The notes: generated from the letters alone by a model not told the origin. DNA of 64,000 bases from Streptomyces dangxiongensis (GCF_003675325.1 NZ_CP033073.1:7378001-7442000); one strand, 5' to 3'; shown: positions 47,685 to 56,081, counted from the first letter of the stretch. Translations and numbers: made by a program.

Positions 47685-48113
47685 ATGGCGGCACAGCTCA
47701 ACACGCTGCTTCGAGCGGCATACGAACAACACGTGTGTCCGCTGCCGCCCGTCGCCGGCGCCGTCTCGGCCGTACGCCGGCGGGTGGCGGCGGTCCTCGC
47801 CGAGTGGAGCGTCTGCCCGGACGTCGTCGAGGACCTGCTGCTCGTGGTGTCCGAACTCGCCACCAACGCGGTCATCCACGCCCGTCCCCCGGCCGAGCTG
47901 CGGCTGTCCTGGCGGTGGGGCGACACCGGCCGCACGCTGCGGGTCGAGGTCACCGATGCGGGGCCCGCGCTGCCGGCGGGCCGCTCCCTCGCCGGGATCG
48001 ACCCGGACGAGCACGGCCGGGGCGAGGCGATCGTCCACGCCCTGGCGACCCGGCACGGCATACGGGTCCACTCCGCCGGGATCACCCGCTGGGCCGAACT
48101 CGCCGCGGCCTGA
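47685..48113 (+). CDS. RsbW-like ATP-binding protein
   Basis: A 142-residue HATPase. The N-box is LLLVVSELATNAVIHARP and the G1 region is VEVTDAGPALPAG; the G2 loop is short, EHGRGEAIVHALATRHG. It is the third such protein in the window. A SpoIIE phosphatase is encoded convergently at 48370, giving both a kinase and a phosphatase of the partner-switching type side by side, though no STAS substrate is visible. Start ATG after GGGAGAGAAC. Confidence 0.86.
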   Translation: MAAQLNTLLRAAYEQHVCPLPPVAGAVSAVRRRVAAVLAEWSVCPDVVEDLLLVVSELATNAVIHARPPAELRLSWRWGDTGRTLRVEVTDAGPALPAGRSLAGIDPDEHGRGEAIVHALATRHGIRVHSAGITRWAELAAA

Positions 48114-48120
48114 GTCCGCC

Positions 48121-48361
48121 GCCGCCGTCCGCCAGCGCGGAGCCGTGCGCCCGAGAAACCGCCGCCGTCCGGCAGCGCGGGAGCCGTCGGCGCCCGAGAA
48201 GCCGTGGCCGTCCCGGCAGCACGCGGACCCGGCACCTGAGACGCCGCCACTACGCAGCCCGGAGATCATTGCGGCGAGACGCCGTCGCCGTCCCGGCGGC
48301 ACCGGGACCCGCCTGAGACGCCGCCGCCACTCCGCAGCGGTGCGACCGTCCCGGCCTGAGG
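48121..48361. repeat. Degenerate 40-base tandem repeat, about six copies
   Basis: Between two convergent genes the sequence repeats with a period of about 40-43: units begin at 48121, 48161, 48204, about 48246, 48283 and about 48323. Shared parts are GCCGTCCCGGCAGC near the start and CCTGAGACGCC or CCCGAGAAGCC at the end. Copies 1 and 2 are the most alike. No coding frame fits. Confidence 0.7.
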
Positions 48362-48369
48362 AGCCGCCG

Positions 48370-49536
48370 CTAGCCCGGTAGTACGGGGACCGGCTCGTCC
48401 GCGGTCACCTTGCGGAGCAGGAGAAGGGCGGCGTCGTCGTGCAGCCGTCCGCCCACATGCGCGAGCAGCTCGTCGTGGAGCGCGGTGAGCGTGCGCGCCG
48501 GCTCCTCGGACACGTGCCGGGCCACGCCATCGGCCAGCGGATAGAACGCTCGGGTGTGATCACGGGCCTCGGTGACCCCGTCGGTGTACAGCAGCAGTTG
48601 GTCACCCACCGTCAGCGGCAGCCGCTGGAGGCCGGGTTCCTGGCCCGAGAGGGCGCGCAGCCCGAGGGGCGGGGCGGGCGGGACCGGCTCCACCGCCCGG
48701 ACCTCACCGGACGCGGATATCAGCAGCGGGGGCGCGTGGCCGCAGTTGACGACCTCCAGGTCCCCCGACCGGGGGCATCCGGCGACCACCGCGGTGACGA
48801 AGTCGTCCGGGCCGAGGTTGCGCGCCAGGCTCCGCTCGATCCGGCCGACGACGGCGAGCAGGTCCGGTTCGTCCTGGGCGGCCTCACGGAACACGCCGAG
48901 CACGAGCGCGGCGGTGCCCACGGCCGGCAGACCCTTGCCGCGCACGTCGCCGACGATCAGCCGGATGCCGTACGGGGTGGGCAGCAGGGCGTAGAGGTCG
49001 CCGCCGATGCGCGCCTCCGCCGCCGCGGCGCTGTAGCGGACGGCCACCTGGAACGGGCCGACGGTCTCCGGGACGGGCTGGAGCAGTGCCTGCTGGGCGG
49101 CCTCGGCGACCGACCGGACCGCCGCGAGGACCCGTTCCCGTCGGCCCCGCGACGCGCTGGCCAGGCCGCTCGCCGCGGTGACGGCGAGCAGGGTGCACGG
49201 TACGGCCGCCAGTTCGCGTGCCGGGGCCCCGTGCAGGACGCCCAGCGCCGCGCCCGTCGCCGCGGCGAGGAGGCCGGCGCAGAGCACACCGCGCGGCCCG
49301 TTGGTGGTGGCCGCCAGCGCGGGTCCGGCCGCCAGCAGCGGCAGCCAGATCATGCCCGCCCCGCCGGCGAGGTCGACGAGCACGACGACGGCGACGACCA
49401 GTACCGGCAGCACGGGCGTCCCCGCGGCCAACTGTCCGGCGACACGCCGCCGGAGCTGCCTCAGGACATCGGCCGCACGGTTCCTGGACAGCCGTGTCAG
49501 CGCGTGACCGCCGCCGTGGTGTCGAGCCTGGCTCAT
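48370..49536 (-). CDS. Membrane SpoIIE/PP2C-type serine phosphatase
   Basis: A 388-residue protein. The first ~150 residues include membrane helices (TPVLPVLVVAVVVLVDLAG, IWLPLLAAGPALAATT, GVLCAGLLAAATGAALGVL). The C-terminal PP2C domain has the metal-binding motifs ARIGGDLYALLPTPYG, LIVGDVRGKGLPAVGTAAL, VNCGHAPPLLI, LLLYTDGVTEARD and HDDAALLLLRK. Such phosphatases remove phosphate from STAS anti-anti-sigma factors to free sigma factors. ATG 49536 is at the start of good codon bias. No receiver or PAS domain is attached. Confidence 0.9.
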   Translation of the reverse strand: MSQARHHGGGHALTRLSRNRAADVLRQLRRRVAGQLAAGTPVLPVLVVAVVVLVDLAGGAGMIWLPLLAAGPALAATTNGPRGVLCAGLLAAATGAALGVLHGAPARELAAVPCTLLAVTAASGLASASRGRRERVLAAVRSVAEAAQQALLQPVPETVGPFQVAVRYSAAAAEARIGGDLYALLPTPYGIRLIVGDVRGKGLPAVGTAALVLGVFREAAQDEPDLLAVVGRIERSLARNLGPDDFVTAVVAGCPRSGDLEVVNCGHAPPLLISASGEVRAVEPVPPAPPLGLRALSGQEPGLQRLPLTVGDQLLLYTDGVTEARDHTRAFYPLADGVARHVSEEPARTLTALHDELLAHVGGRLHDDAALLLLRKVTADEPVPVLPG

Positions 49537-49634
49537 GTTGTGTCCGCAGTCCTCGCCGGTAGGGGGTGCACACCCGGAGTGTCCGTTTCGTCCAGGAAAC
49601 GGGCCAGGCAAGGGGTACCACAAGGAGCGGCTTT

Positions 49635-50393
49635 TCAGATAGTGAGCGACAGGTTCCTGGTCACCCGGATCGCCAGCGGGACCAGGCGGTCCCGGACCTC
49701 CTGGAGCTGGGTCCGCCGTTCGGCGGGCAGGGAGACGCCCACGGAGCCGAGCGTGTCCCCTCGGTAGACGGGCACGGCGACGCACACGGTGCCGAGCGCG
49801 TACTCCTCCAGGTCCGTGACGGCCGGCGCCAAGGGGGGCGACTCGATCCTGCGGAGCAGCTCCGGCAGAGACGTGATCGTGCGTGGCGTGAGATCGGCGA
49901 GGTGGTGCCGCGACAGGTACTCCCGGCGGCCCTCCTCGTCCAGCTCGCGCAGCACGGACTTGCCCAGCGCGGTGGCGTGTCCGGCGTCCTCGAACCCCAC
50001 CCACAGGTCCACCCGTGGCGTACGGGGGCCGTCGACTATCTCGGCGACCCTGATCTCGCCCTCCTCGTAGAGCGTGAGGTAGACGGCGCCGGCCAGCTCG
50101 TCCCGCAGGGCGGCCAGCGCGGGGCGTACGCGGCTGAGCAGCGTCTGCGCGTTGCCGGCCGCGTGCAGCGAGTTCAGCCTGTCGCCCAGGACGAAGCCGC
50201 CGTCGCCCAGTTTCCGTACGTATCCGTCGTGGACCAGGGTGCGCAGCAGGTGGTAGGCCGTGCCCAGGGGCAGCTCCGTCTCGCGTGCCAGCTGTTTGGC
50301 CGGCGCGCCGTTCTCGTGCGCGCTGACCGCCTCCAGCAGACGGAGGGCACGCTGCACGGACGTGATGAGGGTGGGGCCGTCCTGAGCGCCCAT
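49635..50393 (-). CDS. IclR-family transcriptional regulator
   Basis: A 252-residue regulator with winged helix SVQRALRLLEAVSAHENGAP and LARETELPLGTAYHLLRTLV and an IclR effector domain (VGFEDAGHATALGKSVLREL, ending TRNLSLTI). Target unknown; it is divergent from the DoxX/peroxiredoxin pair at 50545, its best candidate. ATG 50393 precedes GAQDGPTLITSV; a longer open frame upstream has no ribosome site. It lies 98 bases upstream of the SpoIIE-type gene on the same strand. Confidence 0.89.
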   Translation of the reverse strand: MGAQDGPTLITSVQRALRLLEAVSAHENGAPAKQLARETELPLGTAYHLLRTLVHDGYVRKLGDGGFVLGDRLNSLHAAGNAQTLLSRVRPALAALRDELAGAVYLTLYEEGEIRVAEIVDGPRTPRVDLWVGFEDAGHATALGKSVLRELDEEGRREYLSRHHLADLTPRTITSLPELLRRIESPPLAPAVTDLEEYALGTVCVAVPVYRGDTLGSVGVSLPAERRTQLQEVRDRLVPLAIRVTRNLSLTI

Positions 50394-50544
50394 AGCACCA
50401 GGTTGCGCCCGGCACCCGGCGCGGGCAAGACCGGGGCCGGGGGCCGGCAGAGTCCGGCCGGGGGCCGGCAGGGCCCGGCCGGGGTGCGCGCCGTAGGGCC
50501 TACCGTCCAGTAATATCCGGCGGCAGGCCACCAGAGGAGGAACC

Positions 50545-50949
50545 GTGTCCCGGTCCGAACGCTCATCCCTGCTGCTCGCCGGCCTGCTGGCCGTGTCCGG
50601 GGTCGCCCACCTCGCCGCCCCGCGGCGGTTCGACGCGACGATCCCCCGCCGGCTGCCCGGCTCACCCAGGGCCTGGACGTACGGCAGCGGCGCCGTCGAA
50701 CTGGCCCTGGCGGCCGGTATCGCGGCCCCCCGGACGCGCGCCGCGGCGGCCGGGGCGGCAGCGGCCTTCTTCGTCGGGGTGTTCCCGGCCAACATCCAGT
50801 TGGCCGTCGACTCGCGCGACCGGCCCACGCCCCAGCGGACCGCCGCTCTCGCCCGGCTCCCGCTCCAGGCGCCGCTGGTGCTGTGGGCCCGCACGGTGGC
50901 CCGCGGCGCGGCGGACGCGACCGGACGGCCGGGGAAGGGGCAGCGGTGA
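50545..50949 (+). CDS. DoxX-like membrane protein
   Basis: A 134-residue protein with about four helices: SLLLAGLLAVSGVAHLAAP, GSGAVELALAAGIAAP, AAAAGAAAAFFVGVFPANIQ and LARLPLQAPLVLWA. This is the DoxX/DoxD-like pattern (FPANIQ and the early HL.APR). GTG 50545 follows CCAGAGGAGGAACC. Its stop overlaps the next gene's GTG by four bases. DoxX proteins work with redox or thiol systems in other actinobacteria, which fits the coupled peroxiredoxin. Confidence 0.84.
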   Translation: MSRSERSSLLLAGLLAVSGVAHLAAPRRFDATIPRRLPGSPRAWTYGSGAVELALAAGIAAPRTRAAAAGAAAAFFVGVFPANIQLAVDSRDRPTPQRTAALARLPLQAPLVLWARTVARGAADATGRPGKGQR

Positions 50950-51416
50950 CCCGGCGTCCCCTGGCGGCGGGGGACAAGGTGGAGGACTTCGCCCTGCCCG
51001 ACGAGACCGGGACGGTCCGCCGGCTCGGTGAACTGCTGGCCGACGGACCGGTCGTCCTCTTCTTCTACCCCGCCGCCCTCACCCCCGGCTGCACCGCCGA
51101 GGCCTGTCACTTCCGCGACCTCGCCGCCGAGTTCGCCGCCGTAGGCGCCCGCCCCGTCGGCATCAGCGGGGACGGCGTGGACAAGCAGCAGGAGTTCACC
51201 GGCCGGCACCGCCTCGGCATGCCGCTGCTCTCCGACGCCGACGGCACGGTCCGTGAGCGGTTCGGCGTGCGGCGCGGCTTCTCCCTGGCCCCCACCAAGC
51301 GCGTCACCTTCGTGATCGACGCGGACCGTACCGTCCTCGACGTCGTCCGCAGCGAACTGCGCATGAACACCCACGCCGACCGGGCCCTGGCCGCCCTGCG
51401 CGCCCGCAAGAGCTGA
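50946..51416 (+). CDS. Bcp/PrxQ-type peroxiredoxin
   Basis: A 156-residue thiol peroxidase. The catalytic site is FFYPAALTPGCTAEACHFRD: peroxidatic Cys and a resolving Cys five residues on, typical of Bcp/PrxQ. The usual PxxxTxxC has ALTPGC as expected. The C-terminal part, RFGVRRGFSLAPTKRVTFVI, is normal. It reduces peroxides with thioredoxin in the cytosol. It is translationally coupled to the DoxX-like gene through GTGA at 50946-50949. Its stop is directly followed by a transporter remnant. Confidence 0.9.
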   Translation: MTRRPLAAGDKVEDFALPDETGTVRRLGELLADGPVVLFFYPAALTPGCTAEACHFRDLAAEFAAVGARPVGISGDGVDKQQEFTGRHRLGMPLLSDADGTVRERFGVRRGFSLAPTKRVTFVIDADRTVLDVVRSELRMNTHADRALAALRARKS

Positions 51417-51419
51417 ACC

Positions 51420-51670
51420 GGCTCCTCGATCGTCGCATGGACCACCGCCTTCCAGCGCCAGGTGCCACCGGCCGAGCAGGGCCGCATGGGCGCCTTCAAC
51501 GGGGTCGGTGAGCGCCTCGCCGTTCCCCCCGGCTACCTCGCCGCCCTCGCCGCGCACGCCTGGGACAGCGGGGGCGTGCTCCTGGCCTGCGCCGGACTGA
51601 TCGCCGCCGCTGCCGCCCTCAACCTCTGCGTCCCCGACCTGCGCCGGACGGACCGGCACCGTGGACGCCC
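51420..51670 (+). pseudogene. C-terminal remnant of an MFS transporter
   Basis: Starting at codon two after the peroxiredoxin stop, the plus strand encodes TGSSIVAWTTAFQRQVPPAE, QGRMGAFNGVGERLAVPPGY, then LAALAAHAWDSGGVLLACAG and LIAAAAALNLCVPDLRR. This is the typical end of an EntS-like MFS protein (helices 11-12), but there is no start codon, ribosome site or N-terminal part. The frame has no stop until far beyond the homology. It is a decayed fragment abutting the peroxiredoxin gene, so a deletion removed the first ~300 codons. Confidence 0.7.
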
Positions 51671-51696
51671 CACCCACCGCCGGCGGCTGACCACCG

Positions 51697-52308
51697 TCAC
51701 CGCTCGCATTCGGCCGCCGCGACCTGGGCCAGGGTGCGTCCCGTGCGCACCGATCGGGCCCGCCGGGGGTCCGGGGTGCCGTGCGCGTCCGGGCGGGCCG
51801 GGCCCTTGCGAATCAGCAGCCAGGACTCCTCCCCGTCCGCGCCGCCGCGGAAGCGGGTCAGGGCGTACTCGCCGCGCAGCTTGGCGCCGCGCAGCCGGAA
51901 GGTGGCGTGCCCGCGCTCCAGGGATTCCGCGAAATCCACCGGGCGGCCCCCGCGGTCGTGGCTCAGCGGCTCGTACGTCCCCCGGTCCCACACGATCACG
52001 GTCCCGCCGCCGTACTCACCCTTGGGGATGACGCCCTCGAAGTCCTCGTAGTCCAGCGGATGGTCCTCCGTGGGCACCGCCAGCCGCTTGTCCCCGGGAT
52101 CGTCCGACGGGCCCTTGGGCACGGACCAGGACTTCAGGACGTCGCCGACCTGGAGCCGGAAGTCGAAGTGCATCCGGCGGGCGTCGTGGATCTGCACCAC
52201 GAACCGGGGCCCGTCACCGCCGGCACCGGCCGCCCGGCCCGACGGCTCGCGGGTCCGCCCGAAGCCGCGCCTGCCGCGGTACGTCCGCAGCCGGTCCTCC
52301 GCTGCCAC
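51697..52308 (-). CDS. LigD-type 3'-phosphoesterase domain protein
   Basis: A 203-residue stand-alone phosphoesterase domain. Signature: RFVVQIHDARRMHFDFRLQV with GDVLKSWSVPKGPS, then EDHPLDYEDFEGVIPKGEYG and GGGTVIVWDRGTYEP. This domain trims 3'-phosphates and ribonucleotides at DNA breaks in bacterial end joining. GTG 52308 is chosen because GGGAGGAGCCGCTG precedes it and LRTYRGRRGFGRTREPSG is the family start. The ligase function is encoded separately at 44011; no polymerase domain or Ku is seen. Confidence 0.86.
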   Translation of the reverse strand: MAAEDRLRTYRGRRGFGRTREPSGRAAGAGGDGPRFVVQIHDARRMHFDFRLQVGDVLKSWSVPKGPSDDPGDKRLAVPTEDHPLDYEDFEGVIPKGEYGGGTVIVWDRGTYEPLSHDRGGRPVDFAESLERGHATFRLRGAKLRGEYALTRFRGGADGEESWLLIRKGPARPDAHGTPDPRRARSVRTGRTLAQVAAAECER

Positions 52309-52477
52309 CAGCGGCTCCTCCCGTGCGTCCGCCTCCCGCACCCCCGGGTACCCCCGGGACCTCCGGTCCAGCCCGCGACGCCGTCCGGCGGCAGCAGCAC
52401 GGGAAGGGAGTTCGCGGTGCGGGGGCCGCGGTGTCACGATCTGAGCGGAGCCGGTAGGGACGAGCATCGGAGCGCGC

Positions 52478-53539
52478 ATGACGACGCACAGGGTCACAGC
52501 GGGACAGCCGGAGCGGGGCGCGGACGCGCCGGGAGCGCCGCCCGCCGACGGGGCGGCGAGGGGTCCCCGTGCCGGGGAGACGGCCCCCGGTGCGGACGTC
52601 ACGGTCTCCGGGGTGGAGGTCCGGCCCGTCGCCGGGCACATCGGTGCCGAGATCACCGGCGTCGACCTCACCGGGCCGCTCGACGACGCCGTGGTGACCC
52701 TGGTCCGGCAGGCCCTGCTGCGCTGGAAGGTGGTGTTCTTCCGCGACCAGCGGCTGGACCACGCCGGCCATGTCGCTTTCGCCCGCCGCTTCGGCGAACC
52801 GATCGTCCTCCGCCGGCGGGGCGGTGCCTCGCCGGCGGGCTTCCCCGAGGTGGAGACCACGGCGGACCGGCTGGAGCTGGGCGGACGGTTCGGCATGGAG
52901 CACGAGGAGTGGCTGCGCCGCCGCCGGCACACCCTGCTGCGCGGCTGGCACTGCGACCACGGCGCCCGGATCGACCCGCCGGCCGCGACCGTCCTGCGCG
53001 CCGAGACCGTACCGCCCTACGGCGGCGACACCACCTGGGCCGGTCTGGCCGCCGCCTATGCCGGACTGTCCGCACCGGTCCGAGCCTTCGTCGACGGGCT
53101 GCGCGCCGAGCACCGGCTCGGCGTCGGCTACCAGCCCCGGCCGGGCGACGACGCGTACGTCCGTCACCTCCTGGACCACCAGGTCGCCTCCGTGCACCCC
53201 CTCGTCCGCGTGCACCCGGAGACGGGGGAGCGGGTGCTGTTCGTCAACGGCTACTACGTGGAGCAGATCGCCGGCGTCTCCCGCCCCGAGAGCGCCGCAC
53301 TGCTGGAGATGCTGCTGGAACAGGCGGTCCGCCCCGAGTACACCGTCCGCTTCCGCTGGGAGCCCGGCAGCGTCGCCTTCTGGGACAACCGGGCCACGAT
53401 CCACCTCGCCCCGAGCGACCACGCCCACCTGACTGCTCCCCGGATCATGCACCGGGTGATGCTCGCCGGGGACGTGCCGGTGGGCGTGGACGGCAGGCCG
53501 TCGGAGCCGCTCACCGGCCCGGCGGTGGGGCAGTGGTGA
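52478..53539 (+). CDS. TauD/TfdA-family 2-oxoglutarate dioxygenase
   Basis: A 353-residue Fe(II)/2-oxoglutarate enzyme. After a ~40-residue disordered N-terminus the core starts VRPVAGHIGAEITGVDLTGP. The iron ligands are in GWHCDHGARIDPPAATVLRA (HxD) and the distal His in RIMHRVMLAGD; FWDNRATIHLAPSD is the usual WDNR block. R in RIMHRV should bind 2-oxoglutarate. Substrate unknown (taurine-like sulfonates or alkyl sulfates in relatives). ATG 52478. It is convergent with the LLM flavin gene, one base apart. Confidence 0.87.
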   Translation: MTTHRVTAGQPERGADAPGAPPADGAARGPRAGETAPGADVTVSGVEVRPVAGHIGAEITGVDLTGPLDDAVVTLVRQALLRWKVVFFRDQRLDHAGHVAFARRFGEPIVLRRRGGASPAGFPEVETTADRLELGGRFGMEHEEWLRRRRHTLLRGWHCDHGARIDPPAATVLRAETVPPYGGDTTWAGLAAAYAGLSAPVRAFVDGLRAEHRLGVGYQPRPGDDAYVRHLLDHQVASVHPLVRVHPETGERVLFVNGYYVEQIAGVSRPESAALLEMLLEQAVRPEYTVRFRWEPGSVAFWDNRATIHLAPSDHAHLTAPRIMHRVMLAGDVPVGVDGRPSEPLTGPAVGQW

Positions 53540-53540
53540 G

Positions 53541-54572
53541 TCAGCCGGCGGGCCGCCACCCCAGCGCCGGACCCAGCTTCGTCGCCATGTCCGTCAGGAT
53601 CTGCACGTAGTCCTCGTGCTCGAAGGTGAACGGCAGCGCGAACGCCACCTCGTCGACCTCGCGGAACGCCGCGTGGGCGTGCAGCCGTTCGGCCAGTTCC
53701 GCCGAGGTGCCTACCAGGTCCGGCGCGAACAGCAGCCGCGCCGGTCCCTGCGGGGAGGCGGTACGGGGCAGCCGCCGGGCCGCGTACTCGGCGTACCGGG
53801 CGCGCTGTCCGGGGCTCGCGGAGTCGGTCGGGATCACCACGAGCCCCTGGGAGACGCGGGCCGCGTCCCCGTCGGGGTGGCGGGCCCGGAACTCCCGGAT
53901 GTGGGAAAGCTGTGTACCGGCGAAGTCCAGCGGCCCGCCCACGCTGTCCTCGGCCTTGACGACACTGCTGGTCAGGAGGTTCATGCCGTGCTCGCCCGCC
54001 CAGCGGGCCGAGCCGAGGCTGCCGGCGCCGTACCACAGCCGCCGCCCGAGGCCGGGGGAGTGCGGCTGGACCACGGAGGAGAACACCTCGAAGCCCTCCT
54101 CCCCGTGGAAGCCGGTGGCGGGCTCGCCGCGCACCAGGTCCACGAGCCGGCGCACCCGCTCGTGGCCGAAGTCCTCCGCGTCGGCGGTGTCCGGGTAGAG
54201 GGCGTCCCTGACCTGCTCGAAGTGCTGGGGCGGGCCCACGCTGACACCGGGGTTGAGCCGGCCGCCGGACAGCACGTCGACGGTCGCGAGGTCCTCGGCG
54301 AGCCGCAGCGGGTTCTCCCAGCCGAGCGGGGTCACCGCAGTGCCGAGTTCGATGCGGCGGGTGCGCTGCGAGGCGGCGGCGAGGACGGCGACCGGGGACG
54401 AGATGCCGTACTGGAGGTGGCGGTGGCGGACCCAGGCGCTGTCGAAGCCGAGCCGTTCGCCCAGTTCGATGATCTGGAGCGTGGACTCGTGGCCGCGGCC
54501 GGGGTCCGCCGCGTCGAACAGGCCGATGGTGAGGAAGCCCAGCCTGCGCAGGGGGCGAGGGGTGGACGGCAC
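53541..54572 (-). CDS. LLM-class flavin-dependent oxidoreductase
   Basis: A 343-residue luciferase-like monooxygenase. Key parts: LGFLTIGLFDAADPGRGHES, LGFDSAWVRHRHLQYGISSP, RIELGTAVTPLGWENPLRLA and DVLSGGRLNPGVSVGPPQHF, then RRLWYGAGSLGSARWAGEHG. Such enzymes use reduced FMN supplied by a reductase to oxidise small molecules; the substrate is not predictable. Start ATG at 54572; CTGGAGGAGCCCGTGCC precedes it. Its stop is adjacent to that of the TauD gene. Confidence 0.88.
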   Translation of the reverse strand: MPSTPRPLRRLGFLTIGLFDAADPGRGHESTLQIIELGERLGFDSAWVRHRHLQYGISSPVAVLAAASQRTRRIELGTAVTPLGWENPLRLAEDLATVDVLSGGRLNPGVSVGPPQHFEQVRDALYPDTADAEDFGHERVRRLVDLVRGEPATGFHGEEGFEVFSSVVQPHSPGLGRRLWYGAGSLGSARWAGEHGMNLLTSSVVKAEDSVGGPLDFAGTQLSHIREFRARHPDGDAARVSQGLVVIPTDSASPGQRARYAEYAARRLPRTASPQGPARLLFAPDLVGTSAELAERLHAHAAFREVDEVAFALPFTFEHEDYVQILTDMATKLGPALGWRPAG

Positions 54573-54639
54573 GGGCTCCTCCAGCGGTCGTACGTCGGTG
54601 CTGCCCCGATTCTGGCAGGCGAGTGTGACAACCGTGTGA

Positions 54640-54858
54640 TCAGTTCGGCGGGCCGGGGAGCGGGATCACGACCTCGTCCTCGACGGGCGGGTCCAGTTCC
54701 TGGGGGCGGTTGCCGGTCGCGGCGAACAGCGCAGCCGGACCGCCCCGGGGCCGACGTCCAGCCGCAGGAAGCACTTGCCGCCGGTACGTGCCGCGTTCGG
54801 CGACGCCCCGGCCGGCGCCCTGTGCGGTATCGCGTGAGGAGTCGGACACGCGGTGCAC
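54640..54858 (-). CDS. Small hypothetical gene with two compensating indels
   Basis: The 72-codon frame from GTG 54858 stays open to 54640, ending RPQELDPPVEDEVVIPLPGP. But between about 54780 and 54730 it loses codon bias: about half of third positions are A/T. In the next frame the same stretch reads KCFLRLDVGPGAVRL with every third base G or C. One extra base near 54780 and one missing near 54730 explain this. The corrected product would read GTYRR, KCFLRLDVGPGAVRL, LFAATGNRPQELDPP. Family not recognised. The start is uncertain; GTG 54849 is possible. Confidence 0.55.
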   Translation of the reverse strand: MHRVSDSSRDTAQGAGRGVAERGTYRRQVLPAAGRRPRGGPAALFAATGNRPQELDPPVEDEVVIPLPGPPN

Positions 54859-54969
54859 GGTAACTACCGGGGGCACCCGGAAACCCGGACCGGCGGGTCA
54901 GCAACCCGTCAGGGCACGTAAGTTGTGCCGTGAATGATCCACGCCTCGGCTGAAAGACGGACACGACCC

Positions 54970-55785
54970 ATGACCGACCCTGTGACGACGCCCGAAGAAG
55001 CGATGCGCCAGAAGATCGACACGTCGGTGCCGCACTCCGCCCGCATCTGGAACTACTGGCTCGGCGGCAAGGACAACTATCCCGTCGACGAGGAGGCCGG
55101 CGACGCGTACACCGCCGTCTTCCCGGGCATCGTCACCATCGCCCGCAGCAGCCGTGCCTTCCTGCGCCGTACCATCACGTACCTGGTGTCCGAGGCGGGC
55201 ATCCGGCAGTTCCTGGACGTCGGCACCGGCCTGCCGACCGCCCAGAACACCCACGAGGTCGCGCAGGGCCTCGCCCCCGAGGCGCGCATCGTCTACGTCG
55301 ACAACGACCCGATGGTCCTCGCCCACGCCCGTGCGCTGCTGTACTCGTCGCGCGAGGGCGCGACGGCCTACATCGACGCGGACGTCACGGACCCGGACCG
55401 CATCCTCGAGGCCGCCGCCCGGACACTGGATCTCGGCCGGCCCACCGCGCTCATCCTCAGCAACATCCTGGGACACGTCGCCGACCACGACCGGGCCCGC
55501 TCCATCGTGACCCGGCTCATGGAGGCCCTGCCGTCCGGCAGTCACCTCGTCGTCAACGACGGTTCGCGCGGCATCGACCCGGTCTTCGAGGAGGCGCAGG
55601 ACGCCTACAACGACAGCGGTGCCGTCCCGTACAACCTGCGCACCGTCGACGAGATCACCGCGTACTTCGACGGCCTGGAACTGATCGAGCCCGGCGTCGT
55701 CCCGGTCACGCGGTGGCGTCCGGAGCCCGGGGCGCCCACGTCCGAGGTCGTCGCCGAGCACGGCGGCCTGGCCCGCAAGCGGTGA
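54970..55785 (+). CDS. SAM-dependent methyltransferase (DUF574 type)
   Basis: A 271-residue protein of the actinobacterial DUF574 methyltransferase family. The family N-terminus is IDTSVPHSARIWNYWLGGKD then NYPVDEEAGD. The SAM-binding motif is RQFLDVGTGLPTAQNTHEVA with the acidic ribose contact in RIVYVDNDPMVLAHARALL. The end reads FDGLELIEPGVVPVTRW. Acceptor unknown; many paralogues occur per Streptomyces genome. ATG 54970; a longer GTG-led frame at 54934 lacks support. A strong hairpin follows at 55799. Confidence 0.92.
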   Translation: MTDPVTTPEEAMRQKIDTSVPHSARIWNYWLGGKDNYPVDEEAGDAYTAVFPGIVTIARSSRAFLRRTITYLVSEAGIRQFLDVGTGLPTAQNTHEVAQGLAPEARIVYVDNDPMVLAHARALLYSSREGATAYIDADVTDPDRILEAAARTLDLGRPTALILSNILGHVADHDRARSIVTRLMEALPSGSHLVVNDGSRGIDPVFEEAQDAYNDSGAVPYNLRTVDEITAYFDGLELIEPGVVPVTRWRPEPGAPTSEVVAEHGGLARKR

Positions 55786-55798
55786 CCCGCGCACGCAC

Positions 55799-55841
55799 CG
55801 GCCGGCGCCCCCTCTCTTCGCCGGGGAGGGGGCGCCGGCCG
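55799..55841 (+). terminator. Strong hairpin terminator after the methyltransferase
   Basis: A 16-base perfect stem, 55799-55814 (CGGCCGGCGCCCCCTC) with 55826-55841, closes an 11-base loop. It begins 13 bases after the stop. The T-tract is limited to GTTG. Confidence 0.8.
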
Positions 55842-56081
55842 TTGCGGGGGGTCTCGGCACCGGCCGGCGCGGCGGTGGCGGGCGGACCGGGGGAAAACCC
55901 TCGATTGACCCGGCGTTGGGTGACATGGCCCGGTCAGGGCTGTCATTCTCCTGCCGAACGCTGATCCACCCCACCCGCACACGGATCACGGTCCCGCACA
56001 GCTCAGCTCGCCCGGGCGGCAGACCCGTCCGCCCGGTCTGTCATCGGCCGCGAACCGGCGGCCGCAGCAGGAGGAGTACGA

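Noticed and set aside
48121..48361. CRISPR array
   Set aside because: The unit is about 40 bases without conserved repeats alternating with unique spacers, and there are no cas genes.
51671..52031. Continuation of the MFS remnant frame
   Set aside because: The sequence turns into Arg/Pro-rich antisense of the phosphoesterase gene; homology ends near 51670.
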